From NCBI GenBank assembly GCA_015680685.1, contig MNCI01020127.1, forward strand, positions 39,216 through 70,849: a stretch of 31,634 bases of DNA. Direction: 5' to 3'. Shown here one piece after another: positions 1 to 10,453 of the stretch. The translations under genes and the position numbers were made by a program. The notes beneath the pieces were generated by a model. It was not told the DNA's origin. It did not search any database and saw only the letters and a list, made by a program, of their open reading frames with translations. Each line of letters starts with the position of its first letter. Position 1 is the stretch's first letter. The stretch is from Gnetum montanum. Its lineage: Eukaryota; Streptophyta; Gnetopsida; Gnetales; Gnetaceae.

Positions 1-1366
1 TGGAAAGACATGCACCCATGCCTGAAGGTTGGCGGCTTCTCTAGATTCAGTAAAGTGAAAAAAAAAGAAAGAGAAAGAGAAAATAAAAAGGAAGTACCAT
101 AAAACAAAAATCACTCCTCCCTTGTACCAAATGCCAAGTGATCATACGCCTTGTTGTTTTGGTTCTCTCATAGTTGTTCATCATGGGATGAAACAATGCG
201 ATGTCATTGTTTAGACAGATGGACTTGGTCCTGATCTTGGAACGATGGATTAATGACACCTTAATCATGCTTTTCACGTAGGATTCATTGTACCCTGGGT
301 CAGTTACCTCATGTCCCAATCTCTACGATCCTTTTCTATACTTAATCTCATCTCACTGTTCGTGTAATTGTAGTTCATGACCCATGTAACATAGAATTTT
401 CATCTCATTTTGGTGATATTTATATGTGTGTGTTTTGTGGAGTTAGTGCGGATTACATCTAACCCTTCTAGTGCCCACGGATACTTTAAGTGTGATTACA
501 CAAGGGCATAATAGGTTGAAACCTGCTTTGGGGAGGACCCACTTGTGTAATTTTGTTGTAATCTTCATTAATTCTCTAGTTAGAACACACAATTTCTTAC
601 CCTTAGCTTAATCTTCATAAATTTCTTTCCCATTTATTAACCCTCAAAACTTTAACGTTCCAATGTACCATTACATTCCCTTTTCTTCATAACCGTCAAA
701 TTTTTAATTGTTAAATTCACATCATTATCATTCAAAGTGCCTCTCGAAATCAATGTAATTACCCCTGAATATATTAATTCTTGTCCATGTCCTTGTTTTA
801 CATCATTAATTTCAGGAAAATCATTAAAAATTTGGTCTTTTTCATGTGTCTCACCTTAGTTGGGATGAGATATCACGTCCTATTTATCTATAAATAGGAA
901 CCCTTGCCACAAAACTTAGCATCATTTGGCCATTTACGCGGGGGGAATTTTTGAATTTTTTCTCTACGACTTACGATTGCGTGACCCTTGCTTTTTCACT
1001 CATATTTTGTGCACTGGTGCTCCGATTTTAATTCCATTTAAACTTGCTTGAACCCGGAGTGTTCAGTTTAGTCGTCGGGGAGAGACACTTGCTGAAAAGT
1101 GCCTAACTTTTTTGAAATTTGTCATCGCCCAAAGGACATCAATTAGGGTAATTACTACTAACACTTAGAAAAAATTGTGCCAAAAATCATATGACCTTAA
1201 GTATACTGGGAGATTAAAATGAAAATCCACCTAAGTCATAGGATCCATCATTATAATTTTTGGGCACGATCACACGATAACATAAGATCTTCAATTAAAG
1301 GCATGTAGTAAGGTATAACTTGATTTTGAAAACAACCTTACTAACGTTTGGCCCGTGTGATTGCAG
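1..1366 (+). other. Non-coding segment upstream of ORF3 (element A)
   Basis: About 1.37 kb without a supported coding frame. It is recognisably homologous to 21275-22668 in element B, for example the stretch near 455-515 (TACACAAGGGCAT core) against 21700-21760. A purine-rich run lies at 58-92. The segment ends in an intron-like acceptor, pyrimidines then TTGCAG, directly before the ORF3 ATG. Plant Athila and Tat elements often have long non-coding stretches between pol and the 3' gene or LTR. I infer a leader or intron for ORF3; no splice donor could be fixed. Confidence 0.6.
869..896 (+). promoter_or_regulatory. Candidate internal promoter of ORF3 in element A
   Basis: A GATATC motif (869-874) is followed by a good plant TATA box, TATAAATA (889-896), about 470 bp before the ORF3 ATG. 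The corresponding region of element B has two GATATC motifs and TATATATA. The same order, GATATC motifs then TATA, occurs in the U3 of this family's LTRs. That supports a promoter reading, but transcription is not shown. Confidence 0.4.
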
Positions 1367-4141
1367 ATGGCCCCGAAACGTTCACAGTAGGAGGGTCCTA
1401 CCCAAGGTGGAGCGAAACAACCTCGGAGAGGTAGAAGGCAAGGTCCTACTAGACAACATACTGAACAGGAGGTGCACTCATTCAATATCCATCAAGAAGA
1501 ACCTCCTACTAGACAATCTGGGCAGGCAGAAGGAGGAGTTGCTGCTGCGCCTGAACCGGGACAACAACTCACTTTGCCTCCAGAATGTGTTCAGGATATC
1601 CATACGAAGTCCACAATTGCTTCGGTGATTGTGGAACTTAACTTTGAATCTTTTGCAGAGTTCGCTCTTGAGGCTGTTCGGGATCACCTTAAAGGGTCCC
1701 CCTTATGGCCTGTCCTCTCTGAAAATGGTGCTTAGTACTTAGGTGAAACATACCTGTTCTAGCACAATAAGGAGCAAGGCACCATGGTTAACATCAGTGG
1801 TGTGACAGTAGATTTTTCTGCACAGGCAATTTTGGAAGTATTAAACCTTCCGAATTCAGGCCCCCATGTTGCTCGGTTATCCACTCGATCAGACCCTGAT
1901 GTGCAAAAAGATTGGTTAGAGAAGGCTTATGGCAGAGATAAAGCTTTTGGTAAGCTGAGCGGGTTTATTTCAAAATCGGAACCTATCACCTCTTCCCCAC
2001 AAAAGGTTTAAAAACAATATCAACGTATGCGGCAAGAGGATGTGTAGTGTTGATGGGAAAGGTTAACGCTAACCTTCCCCATCTATATTTGACAGAGATC
2101 TTAAGGTGATTCGAAGAACGGAAGTCAGGGAAGATGGCACTCCCTTTTCCCTACCTTATCAGAAAACTGTGCTGATGGGCTAGTATTCGGGGATATACAA
2201 ATGATGTCCTCCGAAAGGCCCAAAATGCTTCTTATGCTGAATTATTAAAGGCGCTAGCTCCAAGAAAGAGCATTGGCGAAGAGCTGGGACCAGATGAAGA
2301 AGAAGAAGAATATATGATTAGATCACCTGCAACTCAAATTGCAGGACCCAGACAACCTCCTGCCACAGGTCCCAACCAACAACAAGAAGCAGGACCTAGC
2401 ACAGGCCAGGATTAGCCGTCGCCGCAAGACTATAGACCATCGATGAGCCATCTTCAGGCCATCGCTGAGACGGTTAGTTGGGGAAGTCATGATGATGCAA
2501 ACCTCTTCCACGTCATCGATGATGCCAACCAGCCTACGATTTCAGTAGATCGCACACAGGGTGAGTTATCAATGCAAACAGGAGGAGGGGAAAGCAGATG
2601 GTCACAACAGATTTCTGGACATGTGGCATCTTTTCAAGTGTAGTTAGAGACTGGTGAAGGGGCCACTGTAGTCATGAAACACCAGGATGCCGCGGGAGCT
2701 GCTGAAGTGGTCGCTAACCACATCAAGGAGTCCTTTAACGTGCCTGTTGTACCACCGGCAGATCTTTCAGGAGCACGGGATGCTCAAACTATTGCCGAAA
2801 CCTCAGTGACTCCTGCGAAACATGAGGACGCATTGGATAGATTACTTCAAATAGGACAAGTTTTGACGTCCCTGTTTGACATCCCCCAGGATGTAACGGC
2901 AATTCAATCAGACCTCATTTCCACAAAGGGGAAGCTGGTCCTATCCGAAGTAAGGGCAGAGCATGCTGAAGCTGAAGTGCAGAAACTACAAGAGTAGCTC
3001 GTAACCTTACAAGCAGAACAGCGGGATCCTTTGCGATTGGTTCCCGCAGACCAGCAGACAATTTTAGAACCGAGCAACTAACAAAACTAATTGCAGAAAA
3101 TAAGAAGGTGGCAGAAGAAAAGGAGACGGCCACTTGGGATGCTTCTGCAGCTCAAGTGCAAACTCATGCGCATCTTAAGGCACTCAAGGCCTTACAAGAA
3201 GAGAATAAGCAGTTGGTTGCAGATAATCTTCGGTTGACTTTTGTGGAGAAACAAAAGAATGTTCTCGATGAACACTTTCATCAATTGCGAGAACAATTCA
3301 TTTGAGTCAACCGAGATGTAAGCCATTTAGCCAGAGAAAATTGAACCCTCTTAATGGAGGAGGTACACGTTATTCGATAAAACTTAGCCATTGAGATTAG
3401 CGTGTGGCAGAATGAGGCTAAACGACACGAGAAGCTTAGGAGCATTTTCGTGATCAGGTGGGGATGTACAAACAAATCCTGGAGAAGGAGATCCATATGG
3501 CCAAAGCTCAAATCAACAACATCAGTGCTTAGCACACTGATTGGGGGGCCATATTGGACACTTATGCCTACGTCCACCAAGCGGAAATTAAGAACCGGGA
3601 CCTGCAGATCCAAGACTTAACTGAATACATGGAGTTGGCAAACCTTTGATATGCCAACCTGGCCATGTTAATAGCAGGGTGCCCGAGGTTAGAGCTCAAG
3701 CAACAGGTAGCTTCCACCCACATCAAATATGAAGCAGAATTTGTAGAGCGAAATAAGTTGGCTAAAAAACTAGATGTCGCAAATTCTAAACTTGCGGTGG
3801 TAAAAGAAAGCTTCCAAGGACAGAAAGATGTGGCAATCGACTTGGCTCGACGGCTAACAGAACTTCACGAATACAAAGACAAAGCCAAAGCCTATGAAGA
3901 GGAACGACGGGTGTTCGCGGCATGGTATGTCAAGGCTAATCAGATGTTTCTGCAACTACCCTATCCGTGGGAAGTGCCAACTCCATCAAACATCAGAGCA
4001 TCAACATGGATGACACAAGATCCCCGGACTGAAGAGGAGAAGCTCCAGGCTATTCTTCAGCATCGTTAACCTTCAAAGCTCGGAGCACGTGACAAAGGGA
4101 AAGCACCCATGGAGGAGCCACCGCCACCAGGAACTACATGA
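1367..4141 (+). pseudogene. ORF3 of element A: coiled-coil protein in the env-like position, decayed
   Basis: About 925 codons from ATG (MAPKR...) to TGA, interrupted by several stops and a few frameshifts (the frame changes between about 2010 and 2440 and again between about 2995 and 3665). Order: a basic, Gln-rich N-terminus; a conserved block (1620-2010) with VELNFESF and VDFSAQAILEVLNLP, which resembles the 'putative plant transposon protein' domain I know from the third ORF of Athila-type elements; a Pro/Gln linker; a block with SMSHLQ and ETVSWGS; then about 350 residues of Glu/Lys/Gln-rich coiled coil (about 2900-3920); and a short tail, EEPPPPGTT. The position between pol and the 3' LTR is where Athila carries its env-like gene. 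I see no clear signal peptide or membrane segment, so an envelope role is not supported. A structural or Gag-like role is equally possible. Confidence 0.65.
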
Positions 4142-4299
4142 GTTCCACATTTTTTGTAGTTGTAGTATTTTTTCTTTGTGTTGTGTCTTCCCACACTGCA
4201 GCATTAGTCCATTTCTTTTTCCAGTTAATAATCCCATACCTATCCACTGTGTAATCACTAAATATTGTTCTCCTTGTAACTCGAGGATGAGTTTTTATT

Positions 4300-4313
4300 C
4301 AGTCGTGGGGGTA
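4300..4313 (+). other. Polypurine tract of element A
   Basis: The GTGGGGGTA run directly before the LTR would prime plus-strand DNA synthesis. The block 4278-4317 aligns closely with 25570-25609 in element B (AACTCRAGGATKAG... then GGGGGTATGAT), so it is conserved between copies although the surrounding DNA has diverged. Confidence 0.65.
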
Positions 4314-4337
4314 TGATGAGACGCGATTCACATAGGC

Positions 4338-4430
4338 CGCGATATCGTGTACGCGATATCGCGTCCGCCGTGATATCGCATCCCTAGCAATATCGCATAA
4401 GCGATATCGCATCTTCCCCTACGATATCAT
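4338..4430 (+). repeat. GATATC palindrome array in the U3 of LTR A
   Basis: GATATC occurs at 4341, 4355, 4372, 4403 and 4423, with a variant AATATC at 4389. Spacing is 14 to 20 bp. Two copies are the full 10-bp palindrome GCGATATCGC (4353-4362 and 4401-4410). The array lies upstream of the likely transcription start, where LTR enhancers sit. It is CpG-rich, unlike most of the window. Confidence 0.8.
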
Positions 4431-4855
4431 AGTCCACCGCCATATCTATAGATAAGACATGGCTCTCCCTTGTTTGGGATCCCAGTTTAGAAGTAGTGAA
4501 GCTCTAGCAGTTTGATCCCTGCAGAGTTAGATTTTTTCCTGTGTCTGCCCGCAGTGTGGTGAATGGAATTGTACGATGTCTTTATTCGAGTGTGCCGTAC
4601 TTGGACATGCACATGATCGGCAATAAAGATCGAGATTACTTCATCATTGCAACATTCACTTAGTTTATTTATTTGTTATTTATTTAATGTTATTTATTGC
4701 TTTCATAGCACGGTGTGAGTACGACTTGATTACGAGCATCTACGGATGTGTACGGCTAGTCAAGGAATCGGTTACTCATCGTGATTAGTCTCTCACCCTT
4801 AAACTCCTAGAACGCGAAATGAGTACGACTTGATTACGAGCATTTAAGTGTGCTT

Positions 4856-4990
4856 GCTTGGTAGCCCAATGGCGTATCCAGGATCTATGCTTGGTAGCCC
4901 AGTGGCGTATTTGGGATTTGCGCTTGGTAATCCTAGTAGCGTACCTCAGACCTACGCTTGGTAGTCCCAGTGGTAGTCATGCATGAAGTC
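4856..4990 (+). repeat. 33-34 bp tandem repeat, about four units, in LTR A
   Basis: Units start with GCTTGGTAGYCC at 4856, 4889, 4922 and 4956; the first three are 33, 33 and 34 bp long and the last runs into GCATGAAGTCC. Related GCTTGGTAATCC units occur in the LTRs of B (about 26085-26170), C (about 28705-28755) and D (about 9940-10010, minus strand), so the unit belongs to the family while its copy number varies. Confidence 0.75.
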
Positions 4991-5315
4991 CAAGATGTGT
5001 ACGGTTGATCAAGGAATTAGTTGCTCATCGCACTTAGGCTACATTAGATTTTCTTACTTTTCCTCCTAGTTTAGTTTAGTTAATATTCTTTTCCATTGCC
5101 TTCAGGAGTAGCATAGATTAGGACACATCATACACCTCATCTGGACTAAACCATACATGACATATGCAATACTAGTCTAGGTGGGAAGACAGCGAACTGC
5201 GACCTAAGGCTAACTATCTAGGTGTCACAACTAGTCCATCTGCGGAGTTCGACCGGATTGCGCGTGCGACGCTTGTTTCATATGGTTGAGTGTAGGGGTA
5301 CCTCGCCACTCATCA

Positions 5316-5830
5316 TTGTTGAAGAACTTGCTTAATGTAATCAAATGTTTGCTCAAATGTAGTCCCATATGTAGATAAGTCATTTACAAAGACTTCTACC
5401 TCGCTACGAATCTGTTGTTGAAAGATGCTTTGAACCAAATGTTGAAATGTGACGGAGCATTGCATAGGCCAAAGGACATCTTTCTATATGCAAATATCCC
5501 CCAAGGACTTGTGAATGTTTTCTTAGCCTAGTCCTTTGATGTGGTTTGGATTTGGTTATAGCCATTATAACCATCCAAAAAGCTGTAGTAATAATGCCTC
5601 ACAATGGTATCTAACATTTGGTCTACAAATGGCGATGGGAAATGATCTTTGTAAGTTGCCATATTCAACATCTGAAAGTCTATATAGACTCTCCACTTTC
5701 TTCCTTTTTTGGACATGATGACAAGTGGGCTAACCCACTCACTATTCACAATGGGGTAAACAAACCTAGTCTTTAGGAGTTATTCAATCTTCTCCTTGAC
5801 AATTTGCTTAAGTTTCAGGTTCAAGTGTCT
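5316..5830 (-). pseudogene. Reverse transcriptase fragment of element D
   Basis: Ty3/gypsy RT palm and fingers. Seen in order on the minus strand: VNSEWVSPLVIMSKKGRKWR (family consensus SPLV..PKK.GKWR), YIDFQMLN, KDHFPSPFVDQMLD, YSFLDGYNGYNQIQ, FTSPWGIFAYRKMSFGLCNA, then the catalytic box as FVND (codons at 5379-5390), where active gypsy RTs have YVDD or FVDD, and finally TTFEQTFDYIKQVLQ running into the junction at 5316. The changed catalytic Asp and several stops make it inactive. RNase H and integrase are not in the window; they should lie beyond element A. Confidence 0.9.
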
Positions 5831-5920
5831 TTACAATTGCCTTTTTGTTTTGATAGAGGAATCTATATAGATTTTGTCTTGGCATATCCTAGGATCAATT
5901 CTAGTTAGCTCATGATATAA

Positions 5921-6124
5921 CTAGGCAAAGGCTATTGGCCATTTGTTCACAACTTCCAACAATTTCTTCTTTTGTGCAGTAGTAAATGTGGCATTGATAA
6001 TGATAAGATTGCCATTGTTCAAAAATGCATATTCCATTCTTGCCAGTAGAGCCTTTAACTCAAGGGGCTCTTGCTTAAAAGTTTCAAGGATCTCCAACTC
6101 TCCCAAATCAAATTTACTTTGCAC
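5921..6124 (-). pseudogene. Element D linker between protease and RT
   Basis: An open stretch of 67 codons containing KFDLGELEILETFKQEPLEL and LLEVVNKWPIAFA. In plant gypsy polyproteins the segment before RT commonly has an 'ELK.LP.HL.YAFL' block and a conserved 'AIAW' type motif; here LELKALLARMEYAFL is visible. It lies in the same pol remnant as the protease upstream and the RT downstream. Confidence 0.65.
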
Positions 6125-6457
6125 ATTAGAGAGTTAGCGATGAAGCTACTCCAACTTGTCCAAGCTTTCAACATATGAGCTAGTGATGCTCTCAATTGGT
6201 TCCATGCCTATTGTTTATCTAGCCTCATTACCTATTATCAGCCATTGGGTACCCTCCTATTTAGTGGCTGCTGTGTACATGCACCTCTAAATTTCTGTTA
6301 TCTTTGCACACTGATTTCATGCTTGAAGTGATGTGCCTTTGATGATCCACAATCTTTGCACATAATGGAACCTTGTGTCATTATATGCGATGCATGGAAC
6401 TATTTTTTTCTTGATCTTTCCAAATTCATTTTCCTTAGAAATCTTCAAGGAAAGGTC

Positions 6458-6745
6458 TCAAATTTGCAACTTGGCATCAATGGTGCTATGCCATGCCCTC
6501 CCCATGATGATAGGGAAGTCCCCTTTGCAATTCTCCACATGGATCACTAGGAAATTGGTAGGATAGGGCCACCCACAAACGGTGGTCACAATGTCTTTCA
6601 TCGATCCTAAAGGAACAGTGATGGATTGGTCTACCAACTCCAATATGATGTTGCTGTTTTTCAATGAAGGTAAGTTCAAGGCTTTGTACATTTCTTGTGA
6701 AATCAAGTAACTTTAGAACCTAAATCTAAAAATGCCTTACATGGT
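6458..6745 (-). pseudogene. Aspartic protease remnant of element D
   Basis: The minus-strand translation shows AFLDLGSKVT (about 6716-6745), the active-site region with DLG, the form known in Athila/Tat proteases rather than DTG or DSG. A shift and a stop follow, then about 80 codons with LNLPSLKNSNIILELVDQS, VPLGSMKDIVTTV and IIMGRAWHSTIDA. The last matches the 'PIILGRPFL' flap end of retroviral-type proteases. The homologous block in element B is at about 19797-20060. Confidence 0.8.
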
Positions 6746-7079
6746 TCATTTTTGATGATCTACAAGTAAATAAGAGGACTTCCATGATCAAATATCTTCC
6801 TAGGAAGATGGTTGGCCTTGATCCAATCTGTTATCGTGTGGATTAACATGACAATGTGCAAATAGGGAGCACTTTGGTTTGAAGGTCACTTGATGGAACT
6901 TTTAGAGGTTAAAGTAGCAAGGTTAACAGCCATAGGTGTCTCTGAGGGCTTCGTGGGGTTGTTGGTTTTAAAAAATGACCTCTTGTAAGGCTCGAATTTA
7001 AGACCACTTAGCTAAGGATCCAGTTGTAAGTTTACCATCTTCATAACATTTCTTTGGTGTGGCTAGGTAGGTATTTTAC

Positions 7080-9432
7080 CTTACATGGATGAAGCAAGTG
7101 GTATAGGAGTTGATGGTGGTGGTGTAGGATTGGATGGATGATGAGGAGGATAAAAAGAAAATGGGGATTCCCCTCTTGTAGAAGATGCTTTGTAGTACTT
7201 CAAAGGGTGGCTGGAAGAGTCATGTGGAGAGACTATCCATTGAATGTAGTATCCATAAGGATCAAGTTGGCGATAAGGGTACTATTGCCTTGAAGGTGGC
7301 ATCCCCCATGACTGTGGATGTTGCCATTGCTAGTACTATTCTTGAGGTTGAGGCAGTGCTCCACTTAGATAGTAAGCTTATTGGTGAAATTTTTGTTGAT
7401 AGTTGCCTTGTGGATAAGGAAACCTCATGAGTGCTCGTTGTTTTGGCAATCTAGGATTTAAAACATACATCCTAAATTCTTGTATGTGTGACAATACAGA
7501 GCAATATTCCTTGGGATGTTTGTATTGACAAATGTCACATCCAACATCATTAGATTCTGAATCTATAACCTCCTCAATTACCATAGCCTTGCCCTTATCT
7601 TTGCAATATTTTCATTTAGCCTCCTTCTTCTTCCTTTGATCATGACCACTACCTCCTTGATTTCTATGTCCCTTTGTAATCTTTAGAGAAATTTGGAACT
7701 TTTCATCCAAGGATTCCTACATCTTATCAACCTTAGCTAAGATTTCAGTAATAGATTTTTGGATTGACAAGGTTTTCCTTTGCACCACTTCATTAAGTGG
7801 TGGCTCCTCCTCATTCTCATAGACATGGAGGTCCCTTTTGTGCATGCAGGGGTCTATGTTGTATTCTTCTGTCCTTTCTCCCTTTTTTAGCTCTCCTTCC
7901 TCCCTCTTTGGCCACTTGCTCAATGAGCCTTTGAATCTAATGGACCCTTAGCTTAGAAAGTCTTCCTTGGGCATAGAGCCCAAGGGTTCTCCTTGTTCAA
8001 TTCTAAGCCCATCTATGTTATAGTGTAATTGATCCTATTGGAGGCTATCCATGCCTTGGGCCTTGATGCAAAAAAGAGTAGTACCTACCCATGGCTACAT
8101 CCAAGGACTCATGAGTGCCCTGTTTCCATCCTTGGATTTGCCTCCTTATATTGGACACTTTGGAGTATGTTTGATATTTGTCATTGAATAGCTCCAGCAT
8201 TGTATCCCATCATTGAATAGATTTTGGTTCCAAGAAGTAGTAGTAGCTTTTTGCTTCCTTTATGAGTATCCTTAGGAACAATTTCAACTTTTGCCATTTA
8301 TTCTTCACATTTTGCAAGGCATAGACATCATGGAAGGCTTGCAAATGATTTTGTAGATCTAAATTATATCCCCCCTCAAACTTAGAGATATTGTTCATAT
8401 CCAACTCTTTAATGTGGGTATCCTTTAACTGCCTAGTGGAAACTCTAACAACCTCTAAAATATTCAACATATTCTTTGTAGCTAGTAGAGGCTCATCATT
8501 GTCATGGTGGTCTCTATGGCCCCTGTCATGGCCATGATTCCTTCGATGAGTCTTGTTGTGCCTTTGTTCTCTATGACGTTCATCCCCCTATTGTTGTTCA
8601 TGTACTTGGTCCTTGTTGTCCTAATGGGATCTATGATCATTCCTATCCCAACATTTATCTTTTTCATGATTTTTGTTACTCTTTCCATGGTCCCGACCTC
8701 TATTTCTCGTGTCAGAGTTGGAGGAGGAAGATGATCAGAATGATGATGAGAGTGAAGAAGAAGGAGAATCAACACCTTCTCTTCTTTGGTCCCTACCCAG
8801 TCACCATGTTTATCTCTTTCCTAGTGCTTGGTATTATCCGTACCTTTAGATGAATGACTATGATTACCATCTTTTGAGGTCCCTTGATCTTGAGACTTGT
8901 TCTTTCCGTCATCAATGTTGTCCACCATTGACTGCAACCATTGGTTAAGGGTCTTCCTATCAAAGAGAGGAGGAGAATCTATGTATTGGGACGCACTTAA
9001 AAAGAAGTCCTTGCCTTCTTTGTATGTTTGCAAGAACAAGTGGTTAGGAAACCTTTTGCCTTTTGAAGCCTTATATTGAGCTTTCATTTGTCTATGTTTC
9101 TTCTGTTGGGCCTTTGTGGGTTGATAATCCTAGTAGAGGTTATCTTGAACCTCGTACTCAGCATTAAGTCCAACAATGCCAAACTTGATGATATTTTTCA
9201 ATAGCATCGCAGGAATAGATTTGTCGGGAGGAAACACAATGTTGCCCTTCATGTCCCTCCATTGTAGCTGCTTGTCCTAATGCAAGATGAAGATGAAGTT
9301 TGGAGTGTAAGGATGTGAATGGATGTAGACAACCTGGAATTGTTAGGGCAATTGTGTTTTCTAACTCTCTTGCCTTTGATTGGATCTTCCTATGTATGGT
9401 GGTGGAGAATCTTCCCTACCAAAAGAAGCCAT
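7080..9432 (-). pseudogene. gag of element D, decayed
   Basis: Starts at ATG 9432 (MASFGREDSPPPY), 133 bp inside the primer site; element B gag also begins MAS. Order on the minus strand: an N-terminal domain with VVYIHSHPYTPNF and WRDMKGNIVFPPDKSIPAML; an open block at 9087-8821; a Ser-rich then Arg/Asp/His-rich mixed-charge region (about 8760-8490, including HRRNHGHDRGHRDHHDND); a capsid-like domain (about 8440-8100) with LDMNNISKFEGGY, HLQAFHDVYALQN and LFLRILIKEAKSYYYFLEP; and a zinc knuckle, CDICQYKHPKEYC (7539-7501). At least two frameshifts (near 8,800 and 8,100) and several stops inactivate it. The capsid block resembles the retrotransposon Gag family (PF03732-type). Confidence 0.85.
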
Positions 9433-9564
9433 ATTAGTGATTGTTCAAAAATAGTGTGTGTTTATTATTCTTATATATCTTAATGGTTTAGCGTTAATCT
9501 TCCTTTACAACATTATTAGATGGCCTCACTATCTTTCCTATGCAGTGCACTTAGTTAGACTAAA

Positions 9565-9582
9565 TCCTTGGCAATGGTGCCA
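9565..9582 (-). other. Primer binding site of element D (tRNA-Asp type)
   Basis: On the minus strand: TGGCACCATTGCCAAGGA, one base inside the LTR. The canonical Athila-type site, complementary to the 3' end of tRNA-Asp, is TGGCGCCGTTGCCGGGGA. There are four differences, all G to A, and three fall in the three CpG sites of the canonical form. Confidence 0.85.
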
Positions 9583-9583
9583 A

Positions 9584-10453
9584 TGATGAATAGTGAGTAG
9601 TCCCTAAGCCCAACCATACAAATCACAAGTGTTGCATTAGCGATCTAGTCAAATTCTATGGACTTAGCTTCTAAATGCATTGATGGGTAAAGATAGTGAC
9701 TTAGGGATATGATCGTTGTCTTTGTGGCTTCACTTGTGTAAGTTCAAGTGTATGGTTAAGTGTAAGCCAAGGCACATGATTTTTAATTATATTTTATATT
9801 TTATTTGATTTAATTTAAGTGTAAGCAAAGGTAATTAATTGTCAATTAACTGATTTACTATCTAATGCCTTATTTTAATTATCCTAACATAAGCATATAG
9901 GCCCACCTTCTATGCATATCTTGAACTCATTATAAATGCTGTTGAATTACCAAGTGTTAGGCTATTGGGCAAACTAAGCCATAATACCACTGGGATTACC
10001 AAGCGTTAATGGTATGTTCGAGGCCATCGTACTTATGTATTATTATTTTTAAATGCATTAATTAACTAAGGACATGAATGTAAAATGCATAAGTAATAAA
10101 GTGTATCAATGAAAATAGTAAACTATTATTAAGTGTTGCAAGGAACTCCAAGAATCTCATCTTTATTGTCGGCACATCAAAGTGTTTAGGTACATTGATG
10201 TTCAAATAAGGATTTGTACAATCCTTGAAGTCCTATTGCTAACACTCAAAAAATATTCTAACTTTGATGGAAAGAAACTGCAAAAGTTCAACTATACTAT
10301 CAACTTAATGTGCCATGAATGTGATGGCTACATGCATATATATAAGCAAGACTAGACATTGTATCAATGCATTTGTGTTGATGGATCTAACCATGCATCG
10401 ATGAGGCTGTGTTGATGCATGCCCATCGATGCAACTTGTCGAATGATCCATCA
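9584..10453 (-). repeat. 5' LTR of element D (870 bp)
   Basis: On the minus strand it begins TGATGGA (10453) and ends TTCATCA (9584), a decayed form of the TGATGAG...CTCATCA ends of LTRs A and C. It is followed by a 1-bp spacer and the primer site. The U3 has CATCGATG palindromes (10396-10403, 10424-10431) and then a TATA-like run (10337-10345). GCTTGGTAATCCCAGTGG (near 9990-10008, minus strand) matches the repeat unit of LTR A. The outer edge cuts a LINE reading frame exactly. Confidence 0.82.
10337..10345 (-). promoter_or_regulatory. TATA-like box of LTR D
   Basis: The alternating TA run lies on the minus strand about 110 bp inside the LTR, just after the CATCGATG palindromes. This position agrees with the TATA boxes of LTRs B (about 125 bp in) and C (about 205 bp in). 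Confidence 0.5.

Larger units (their letters stand above)
1..5315 (+). mobile_element. Element A: 3' half of an Athila/Tat-like Ty3/gypsy retrotransposon
   Basis: Seen: a non-coding segment (1-1366), a long ORF3 pseudogene (1367-4141), a G-rich polypurine tract and a complete 3' LTR (4314-5315). The 5' half lies left of the window. The arrangement matches element B block by block (position 1 corresponds to about 21275, ATG 1367 to 22669, LTR 4314 to 25606), so its limits rest on comparing two copies. The sequence right of its LTR is minus-strand RT of element D, so A appears to have inserted there. The 5 bp after the LTR, TTGTT (5316-5320), are the expected target duplication; the partner lies outside the window. 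A keeps many CpG sites, notably in its LTR, and looks younger than B and D. The Athila/Tat assignment comes from the primer sites and protease of its sister copies. Confidence 0.85.
4314..5315 (+). repeat. 3' LTR of element A (1,002 bp)
   Basis: It begins TGATGAG (4314-4320) and ends CTCATCA (5309-5315), a perfect 7-bp terminal inverted repeat of the TG...CA type. A polypurine tract lies directly outside the left edge and foreign coding DNA outside the right edge. Inside are a GATATC palindrome array (4338-4430), a TATA-like region near 4445-4452, AATAAA (4622-4627) and repeated blocks in the right half. The right end is nearly the same as the 5' LTR end of element C (TATGGTTGAGTGTAG...), which joins a primer site. 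The 24-bp segment 4716-4739 recurs perfectly at 4820-4843, and 4746-4781 recurs at 4995-5030 with 6 differences. Confidence 0.88.
5316..10453 (-). mobile_element. Element D: 5' portion of an Athila/Tat-like gypsy element, split by element A
   Basis: Read on the minus strand: 5' LTR (10453-9584), primer site (9582-9565), gag (from ATG 9432), protease (about 6745-6458) and RT (about 5830-5316). RT stops abruptly where the LTR of element A begins, so the rest of pol probably lies left of A, outside the window. Its right edge interrupts a LINE coding region, giving an independent check on the boundary. The 5 bp outside the LTR, CCTTC (10454-10458 on the plus strand), are the expected target duplication. 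All coding parts carry stops and frameshifts. Confidence 0.85.

Noticed and set aside
47-319. Minus-strand 90-codon frame with a Phe/Leu-rich end
   Set aside because: The hydrophobic end is the reverse of the purine run at 58-92, and the homologous stretch in element B (about 21320-21560) is not open.
4073-4316. Two opposite frames at the 3' end of ORF3 in element A
   Set aside because: Both overlap the ORF3 tail and the polypurine tract, have no counterpart in element B, and show no known domain.
4338-4430. GATATC array as a CRISPR-like or protein-coding repeat
   Set aside because: Units are about 10 bp with 4-10 bp spacers inside a plant LTR; there are no cas genes and no open frame across it. 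A promoter array is the simpler reading.
5528-6137. Plus-strand frames antisense to RT and its linker
   Set aside because: The minus strand has clear RT motifs; the plus-strand frames are shadows.
8504-8734. Plus-strand frame of 76 codons, very rich in Met, Val and Leu (membrane-like)
   Set aside because: It is the antisense of the Arg/Asp/His-rich gag region of element D; the hydrophobic look is a by-product of that composition.
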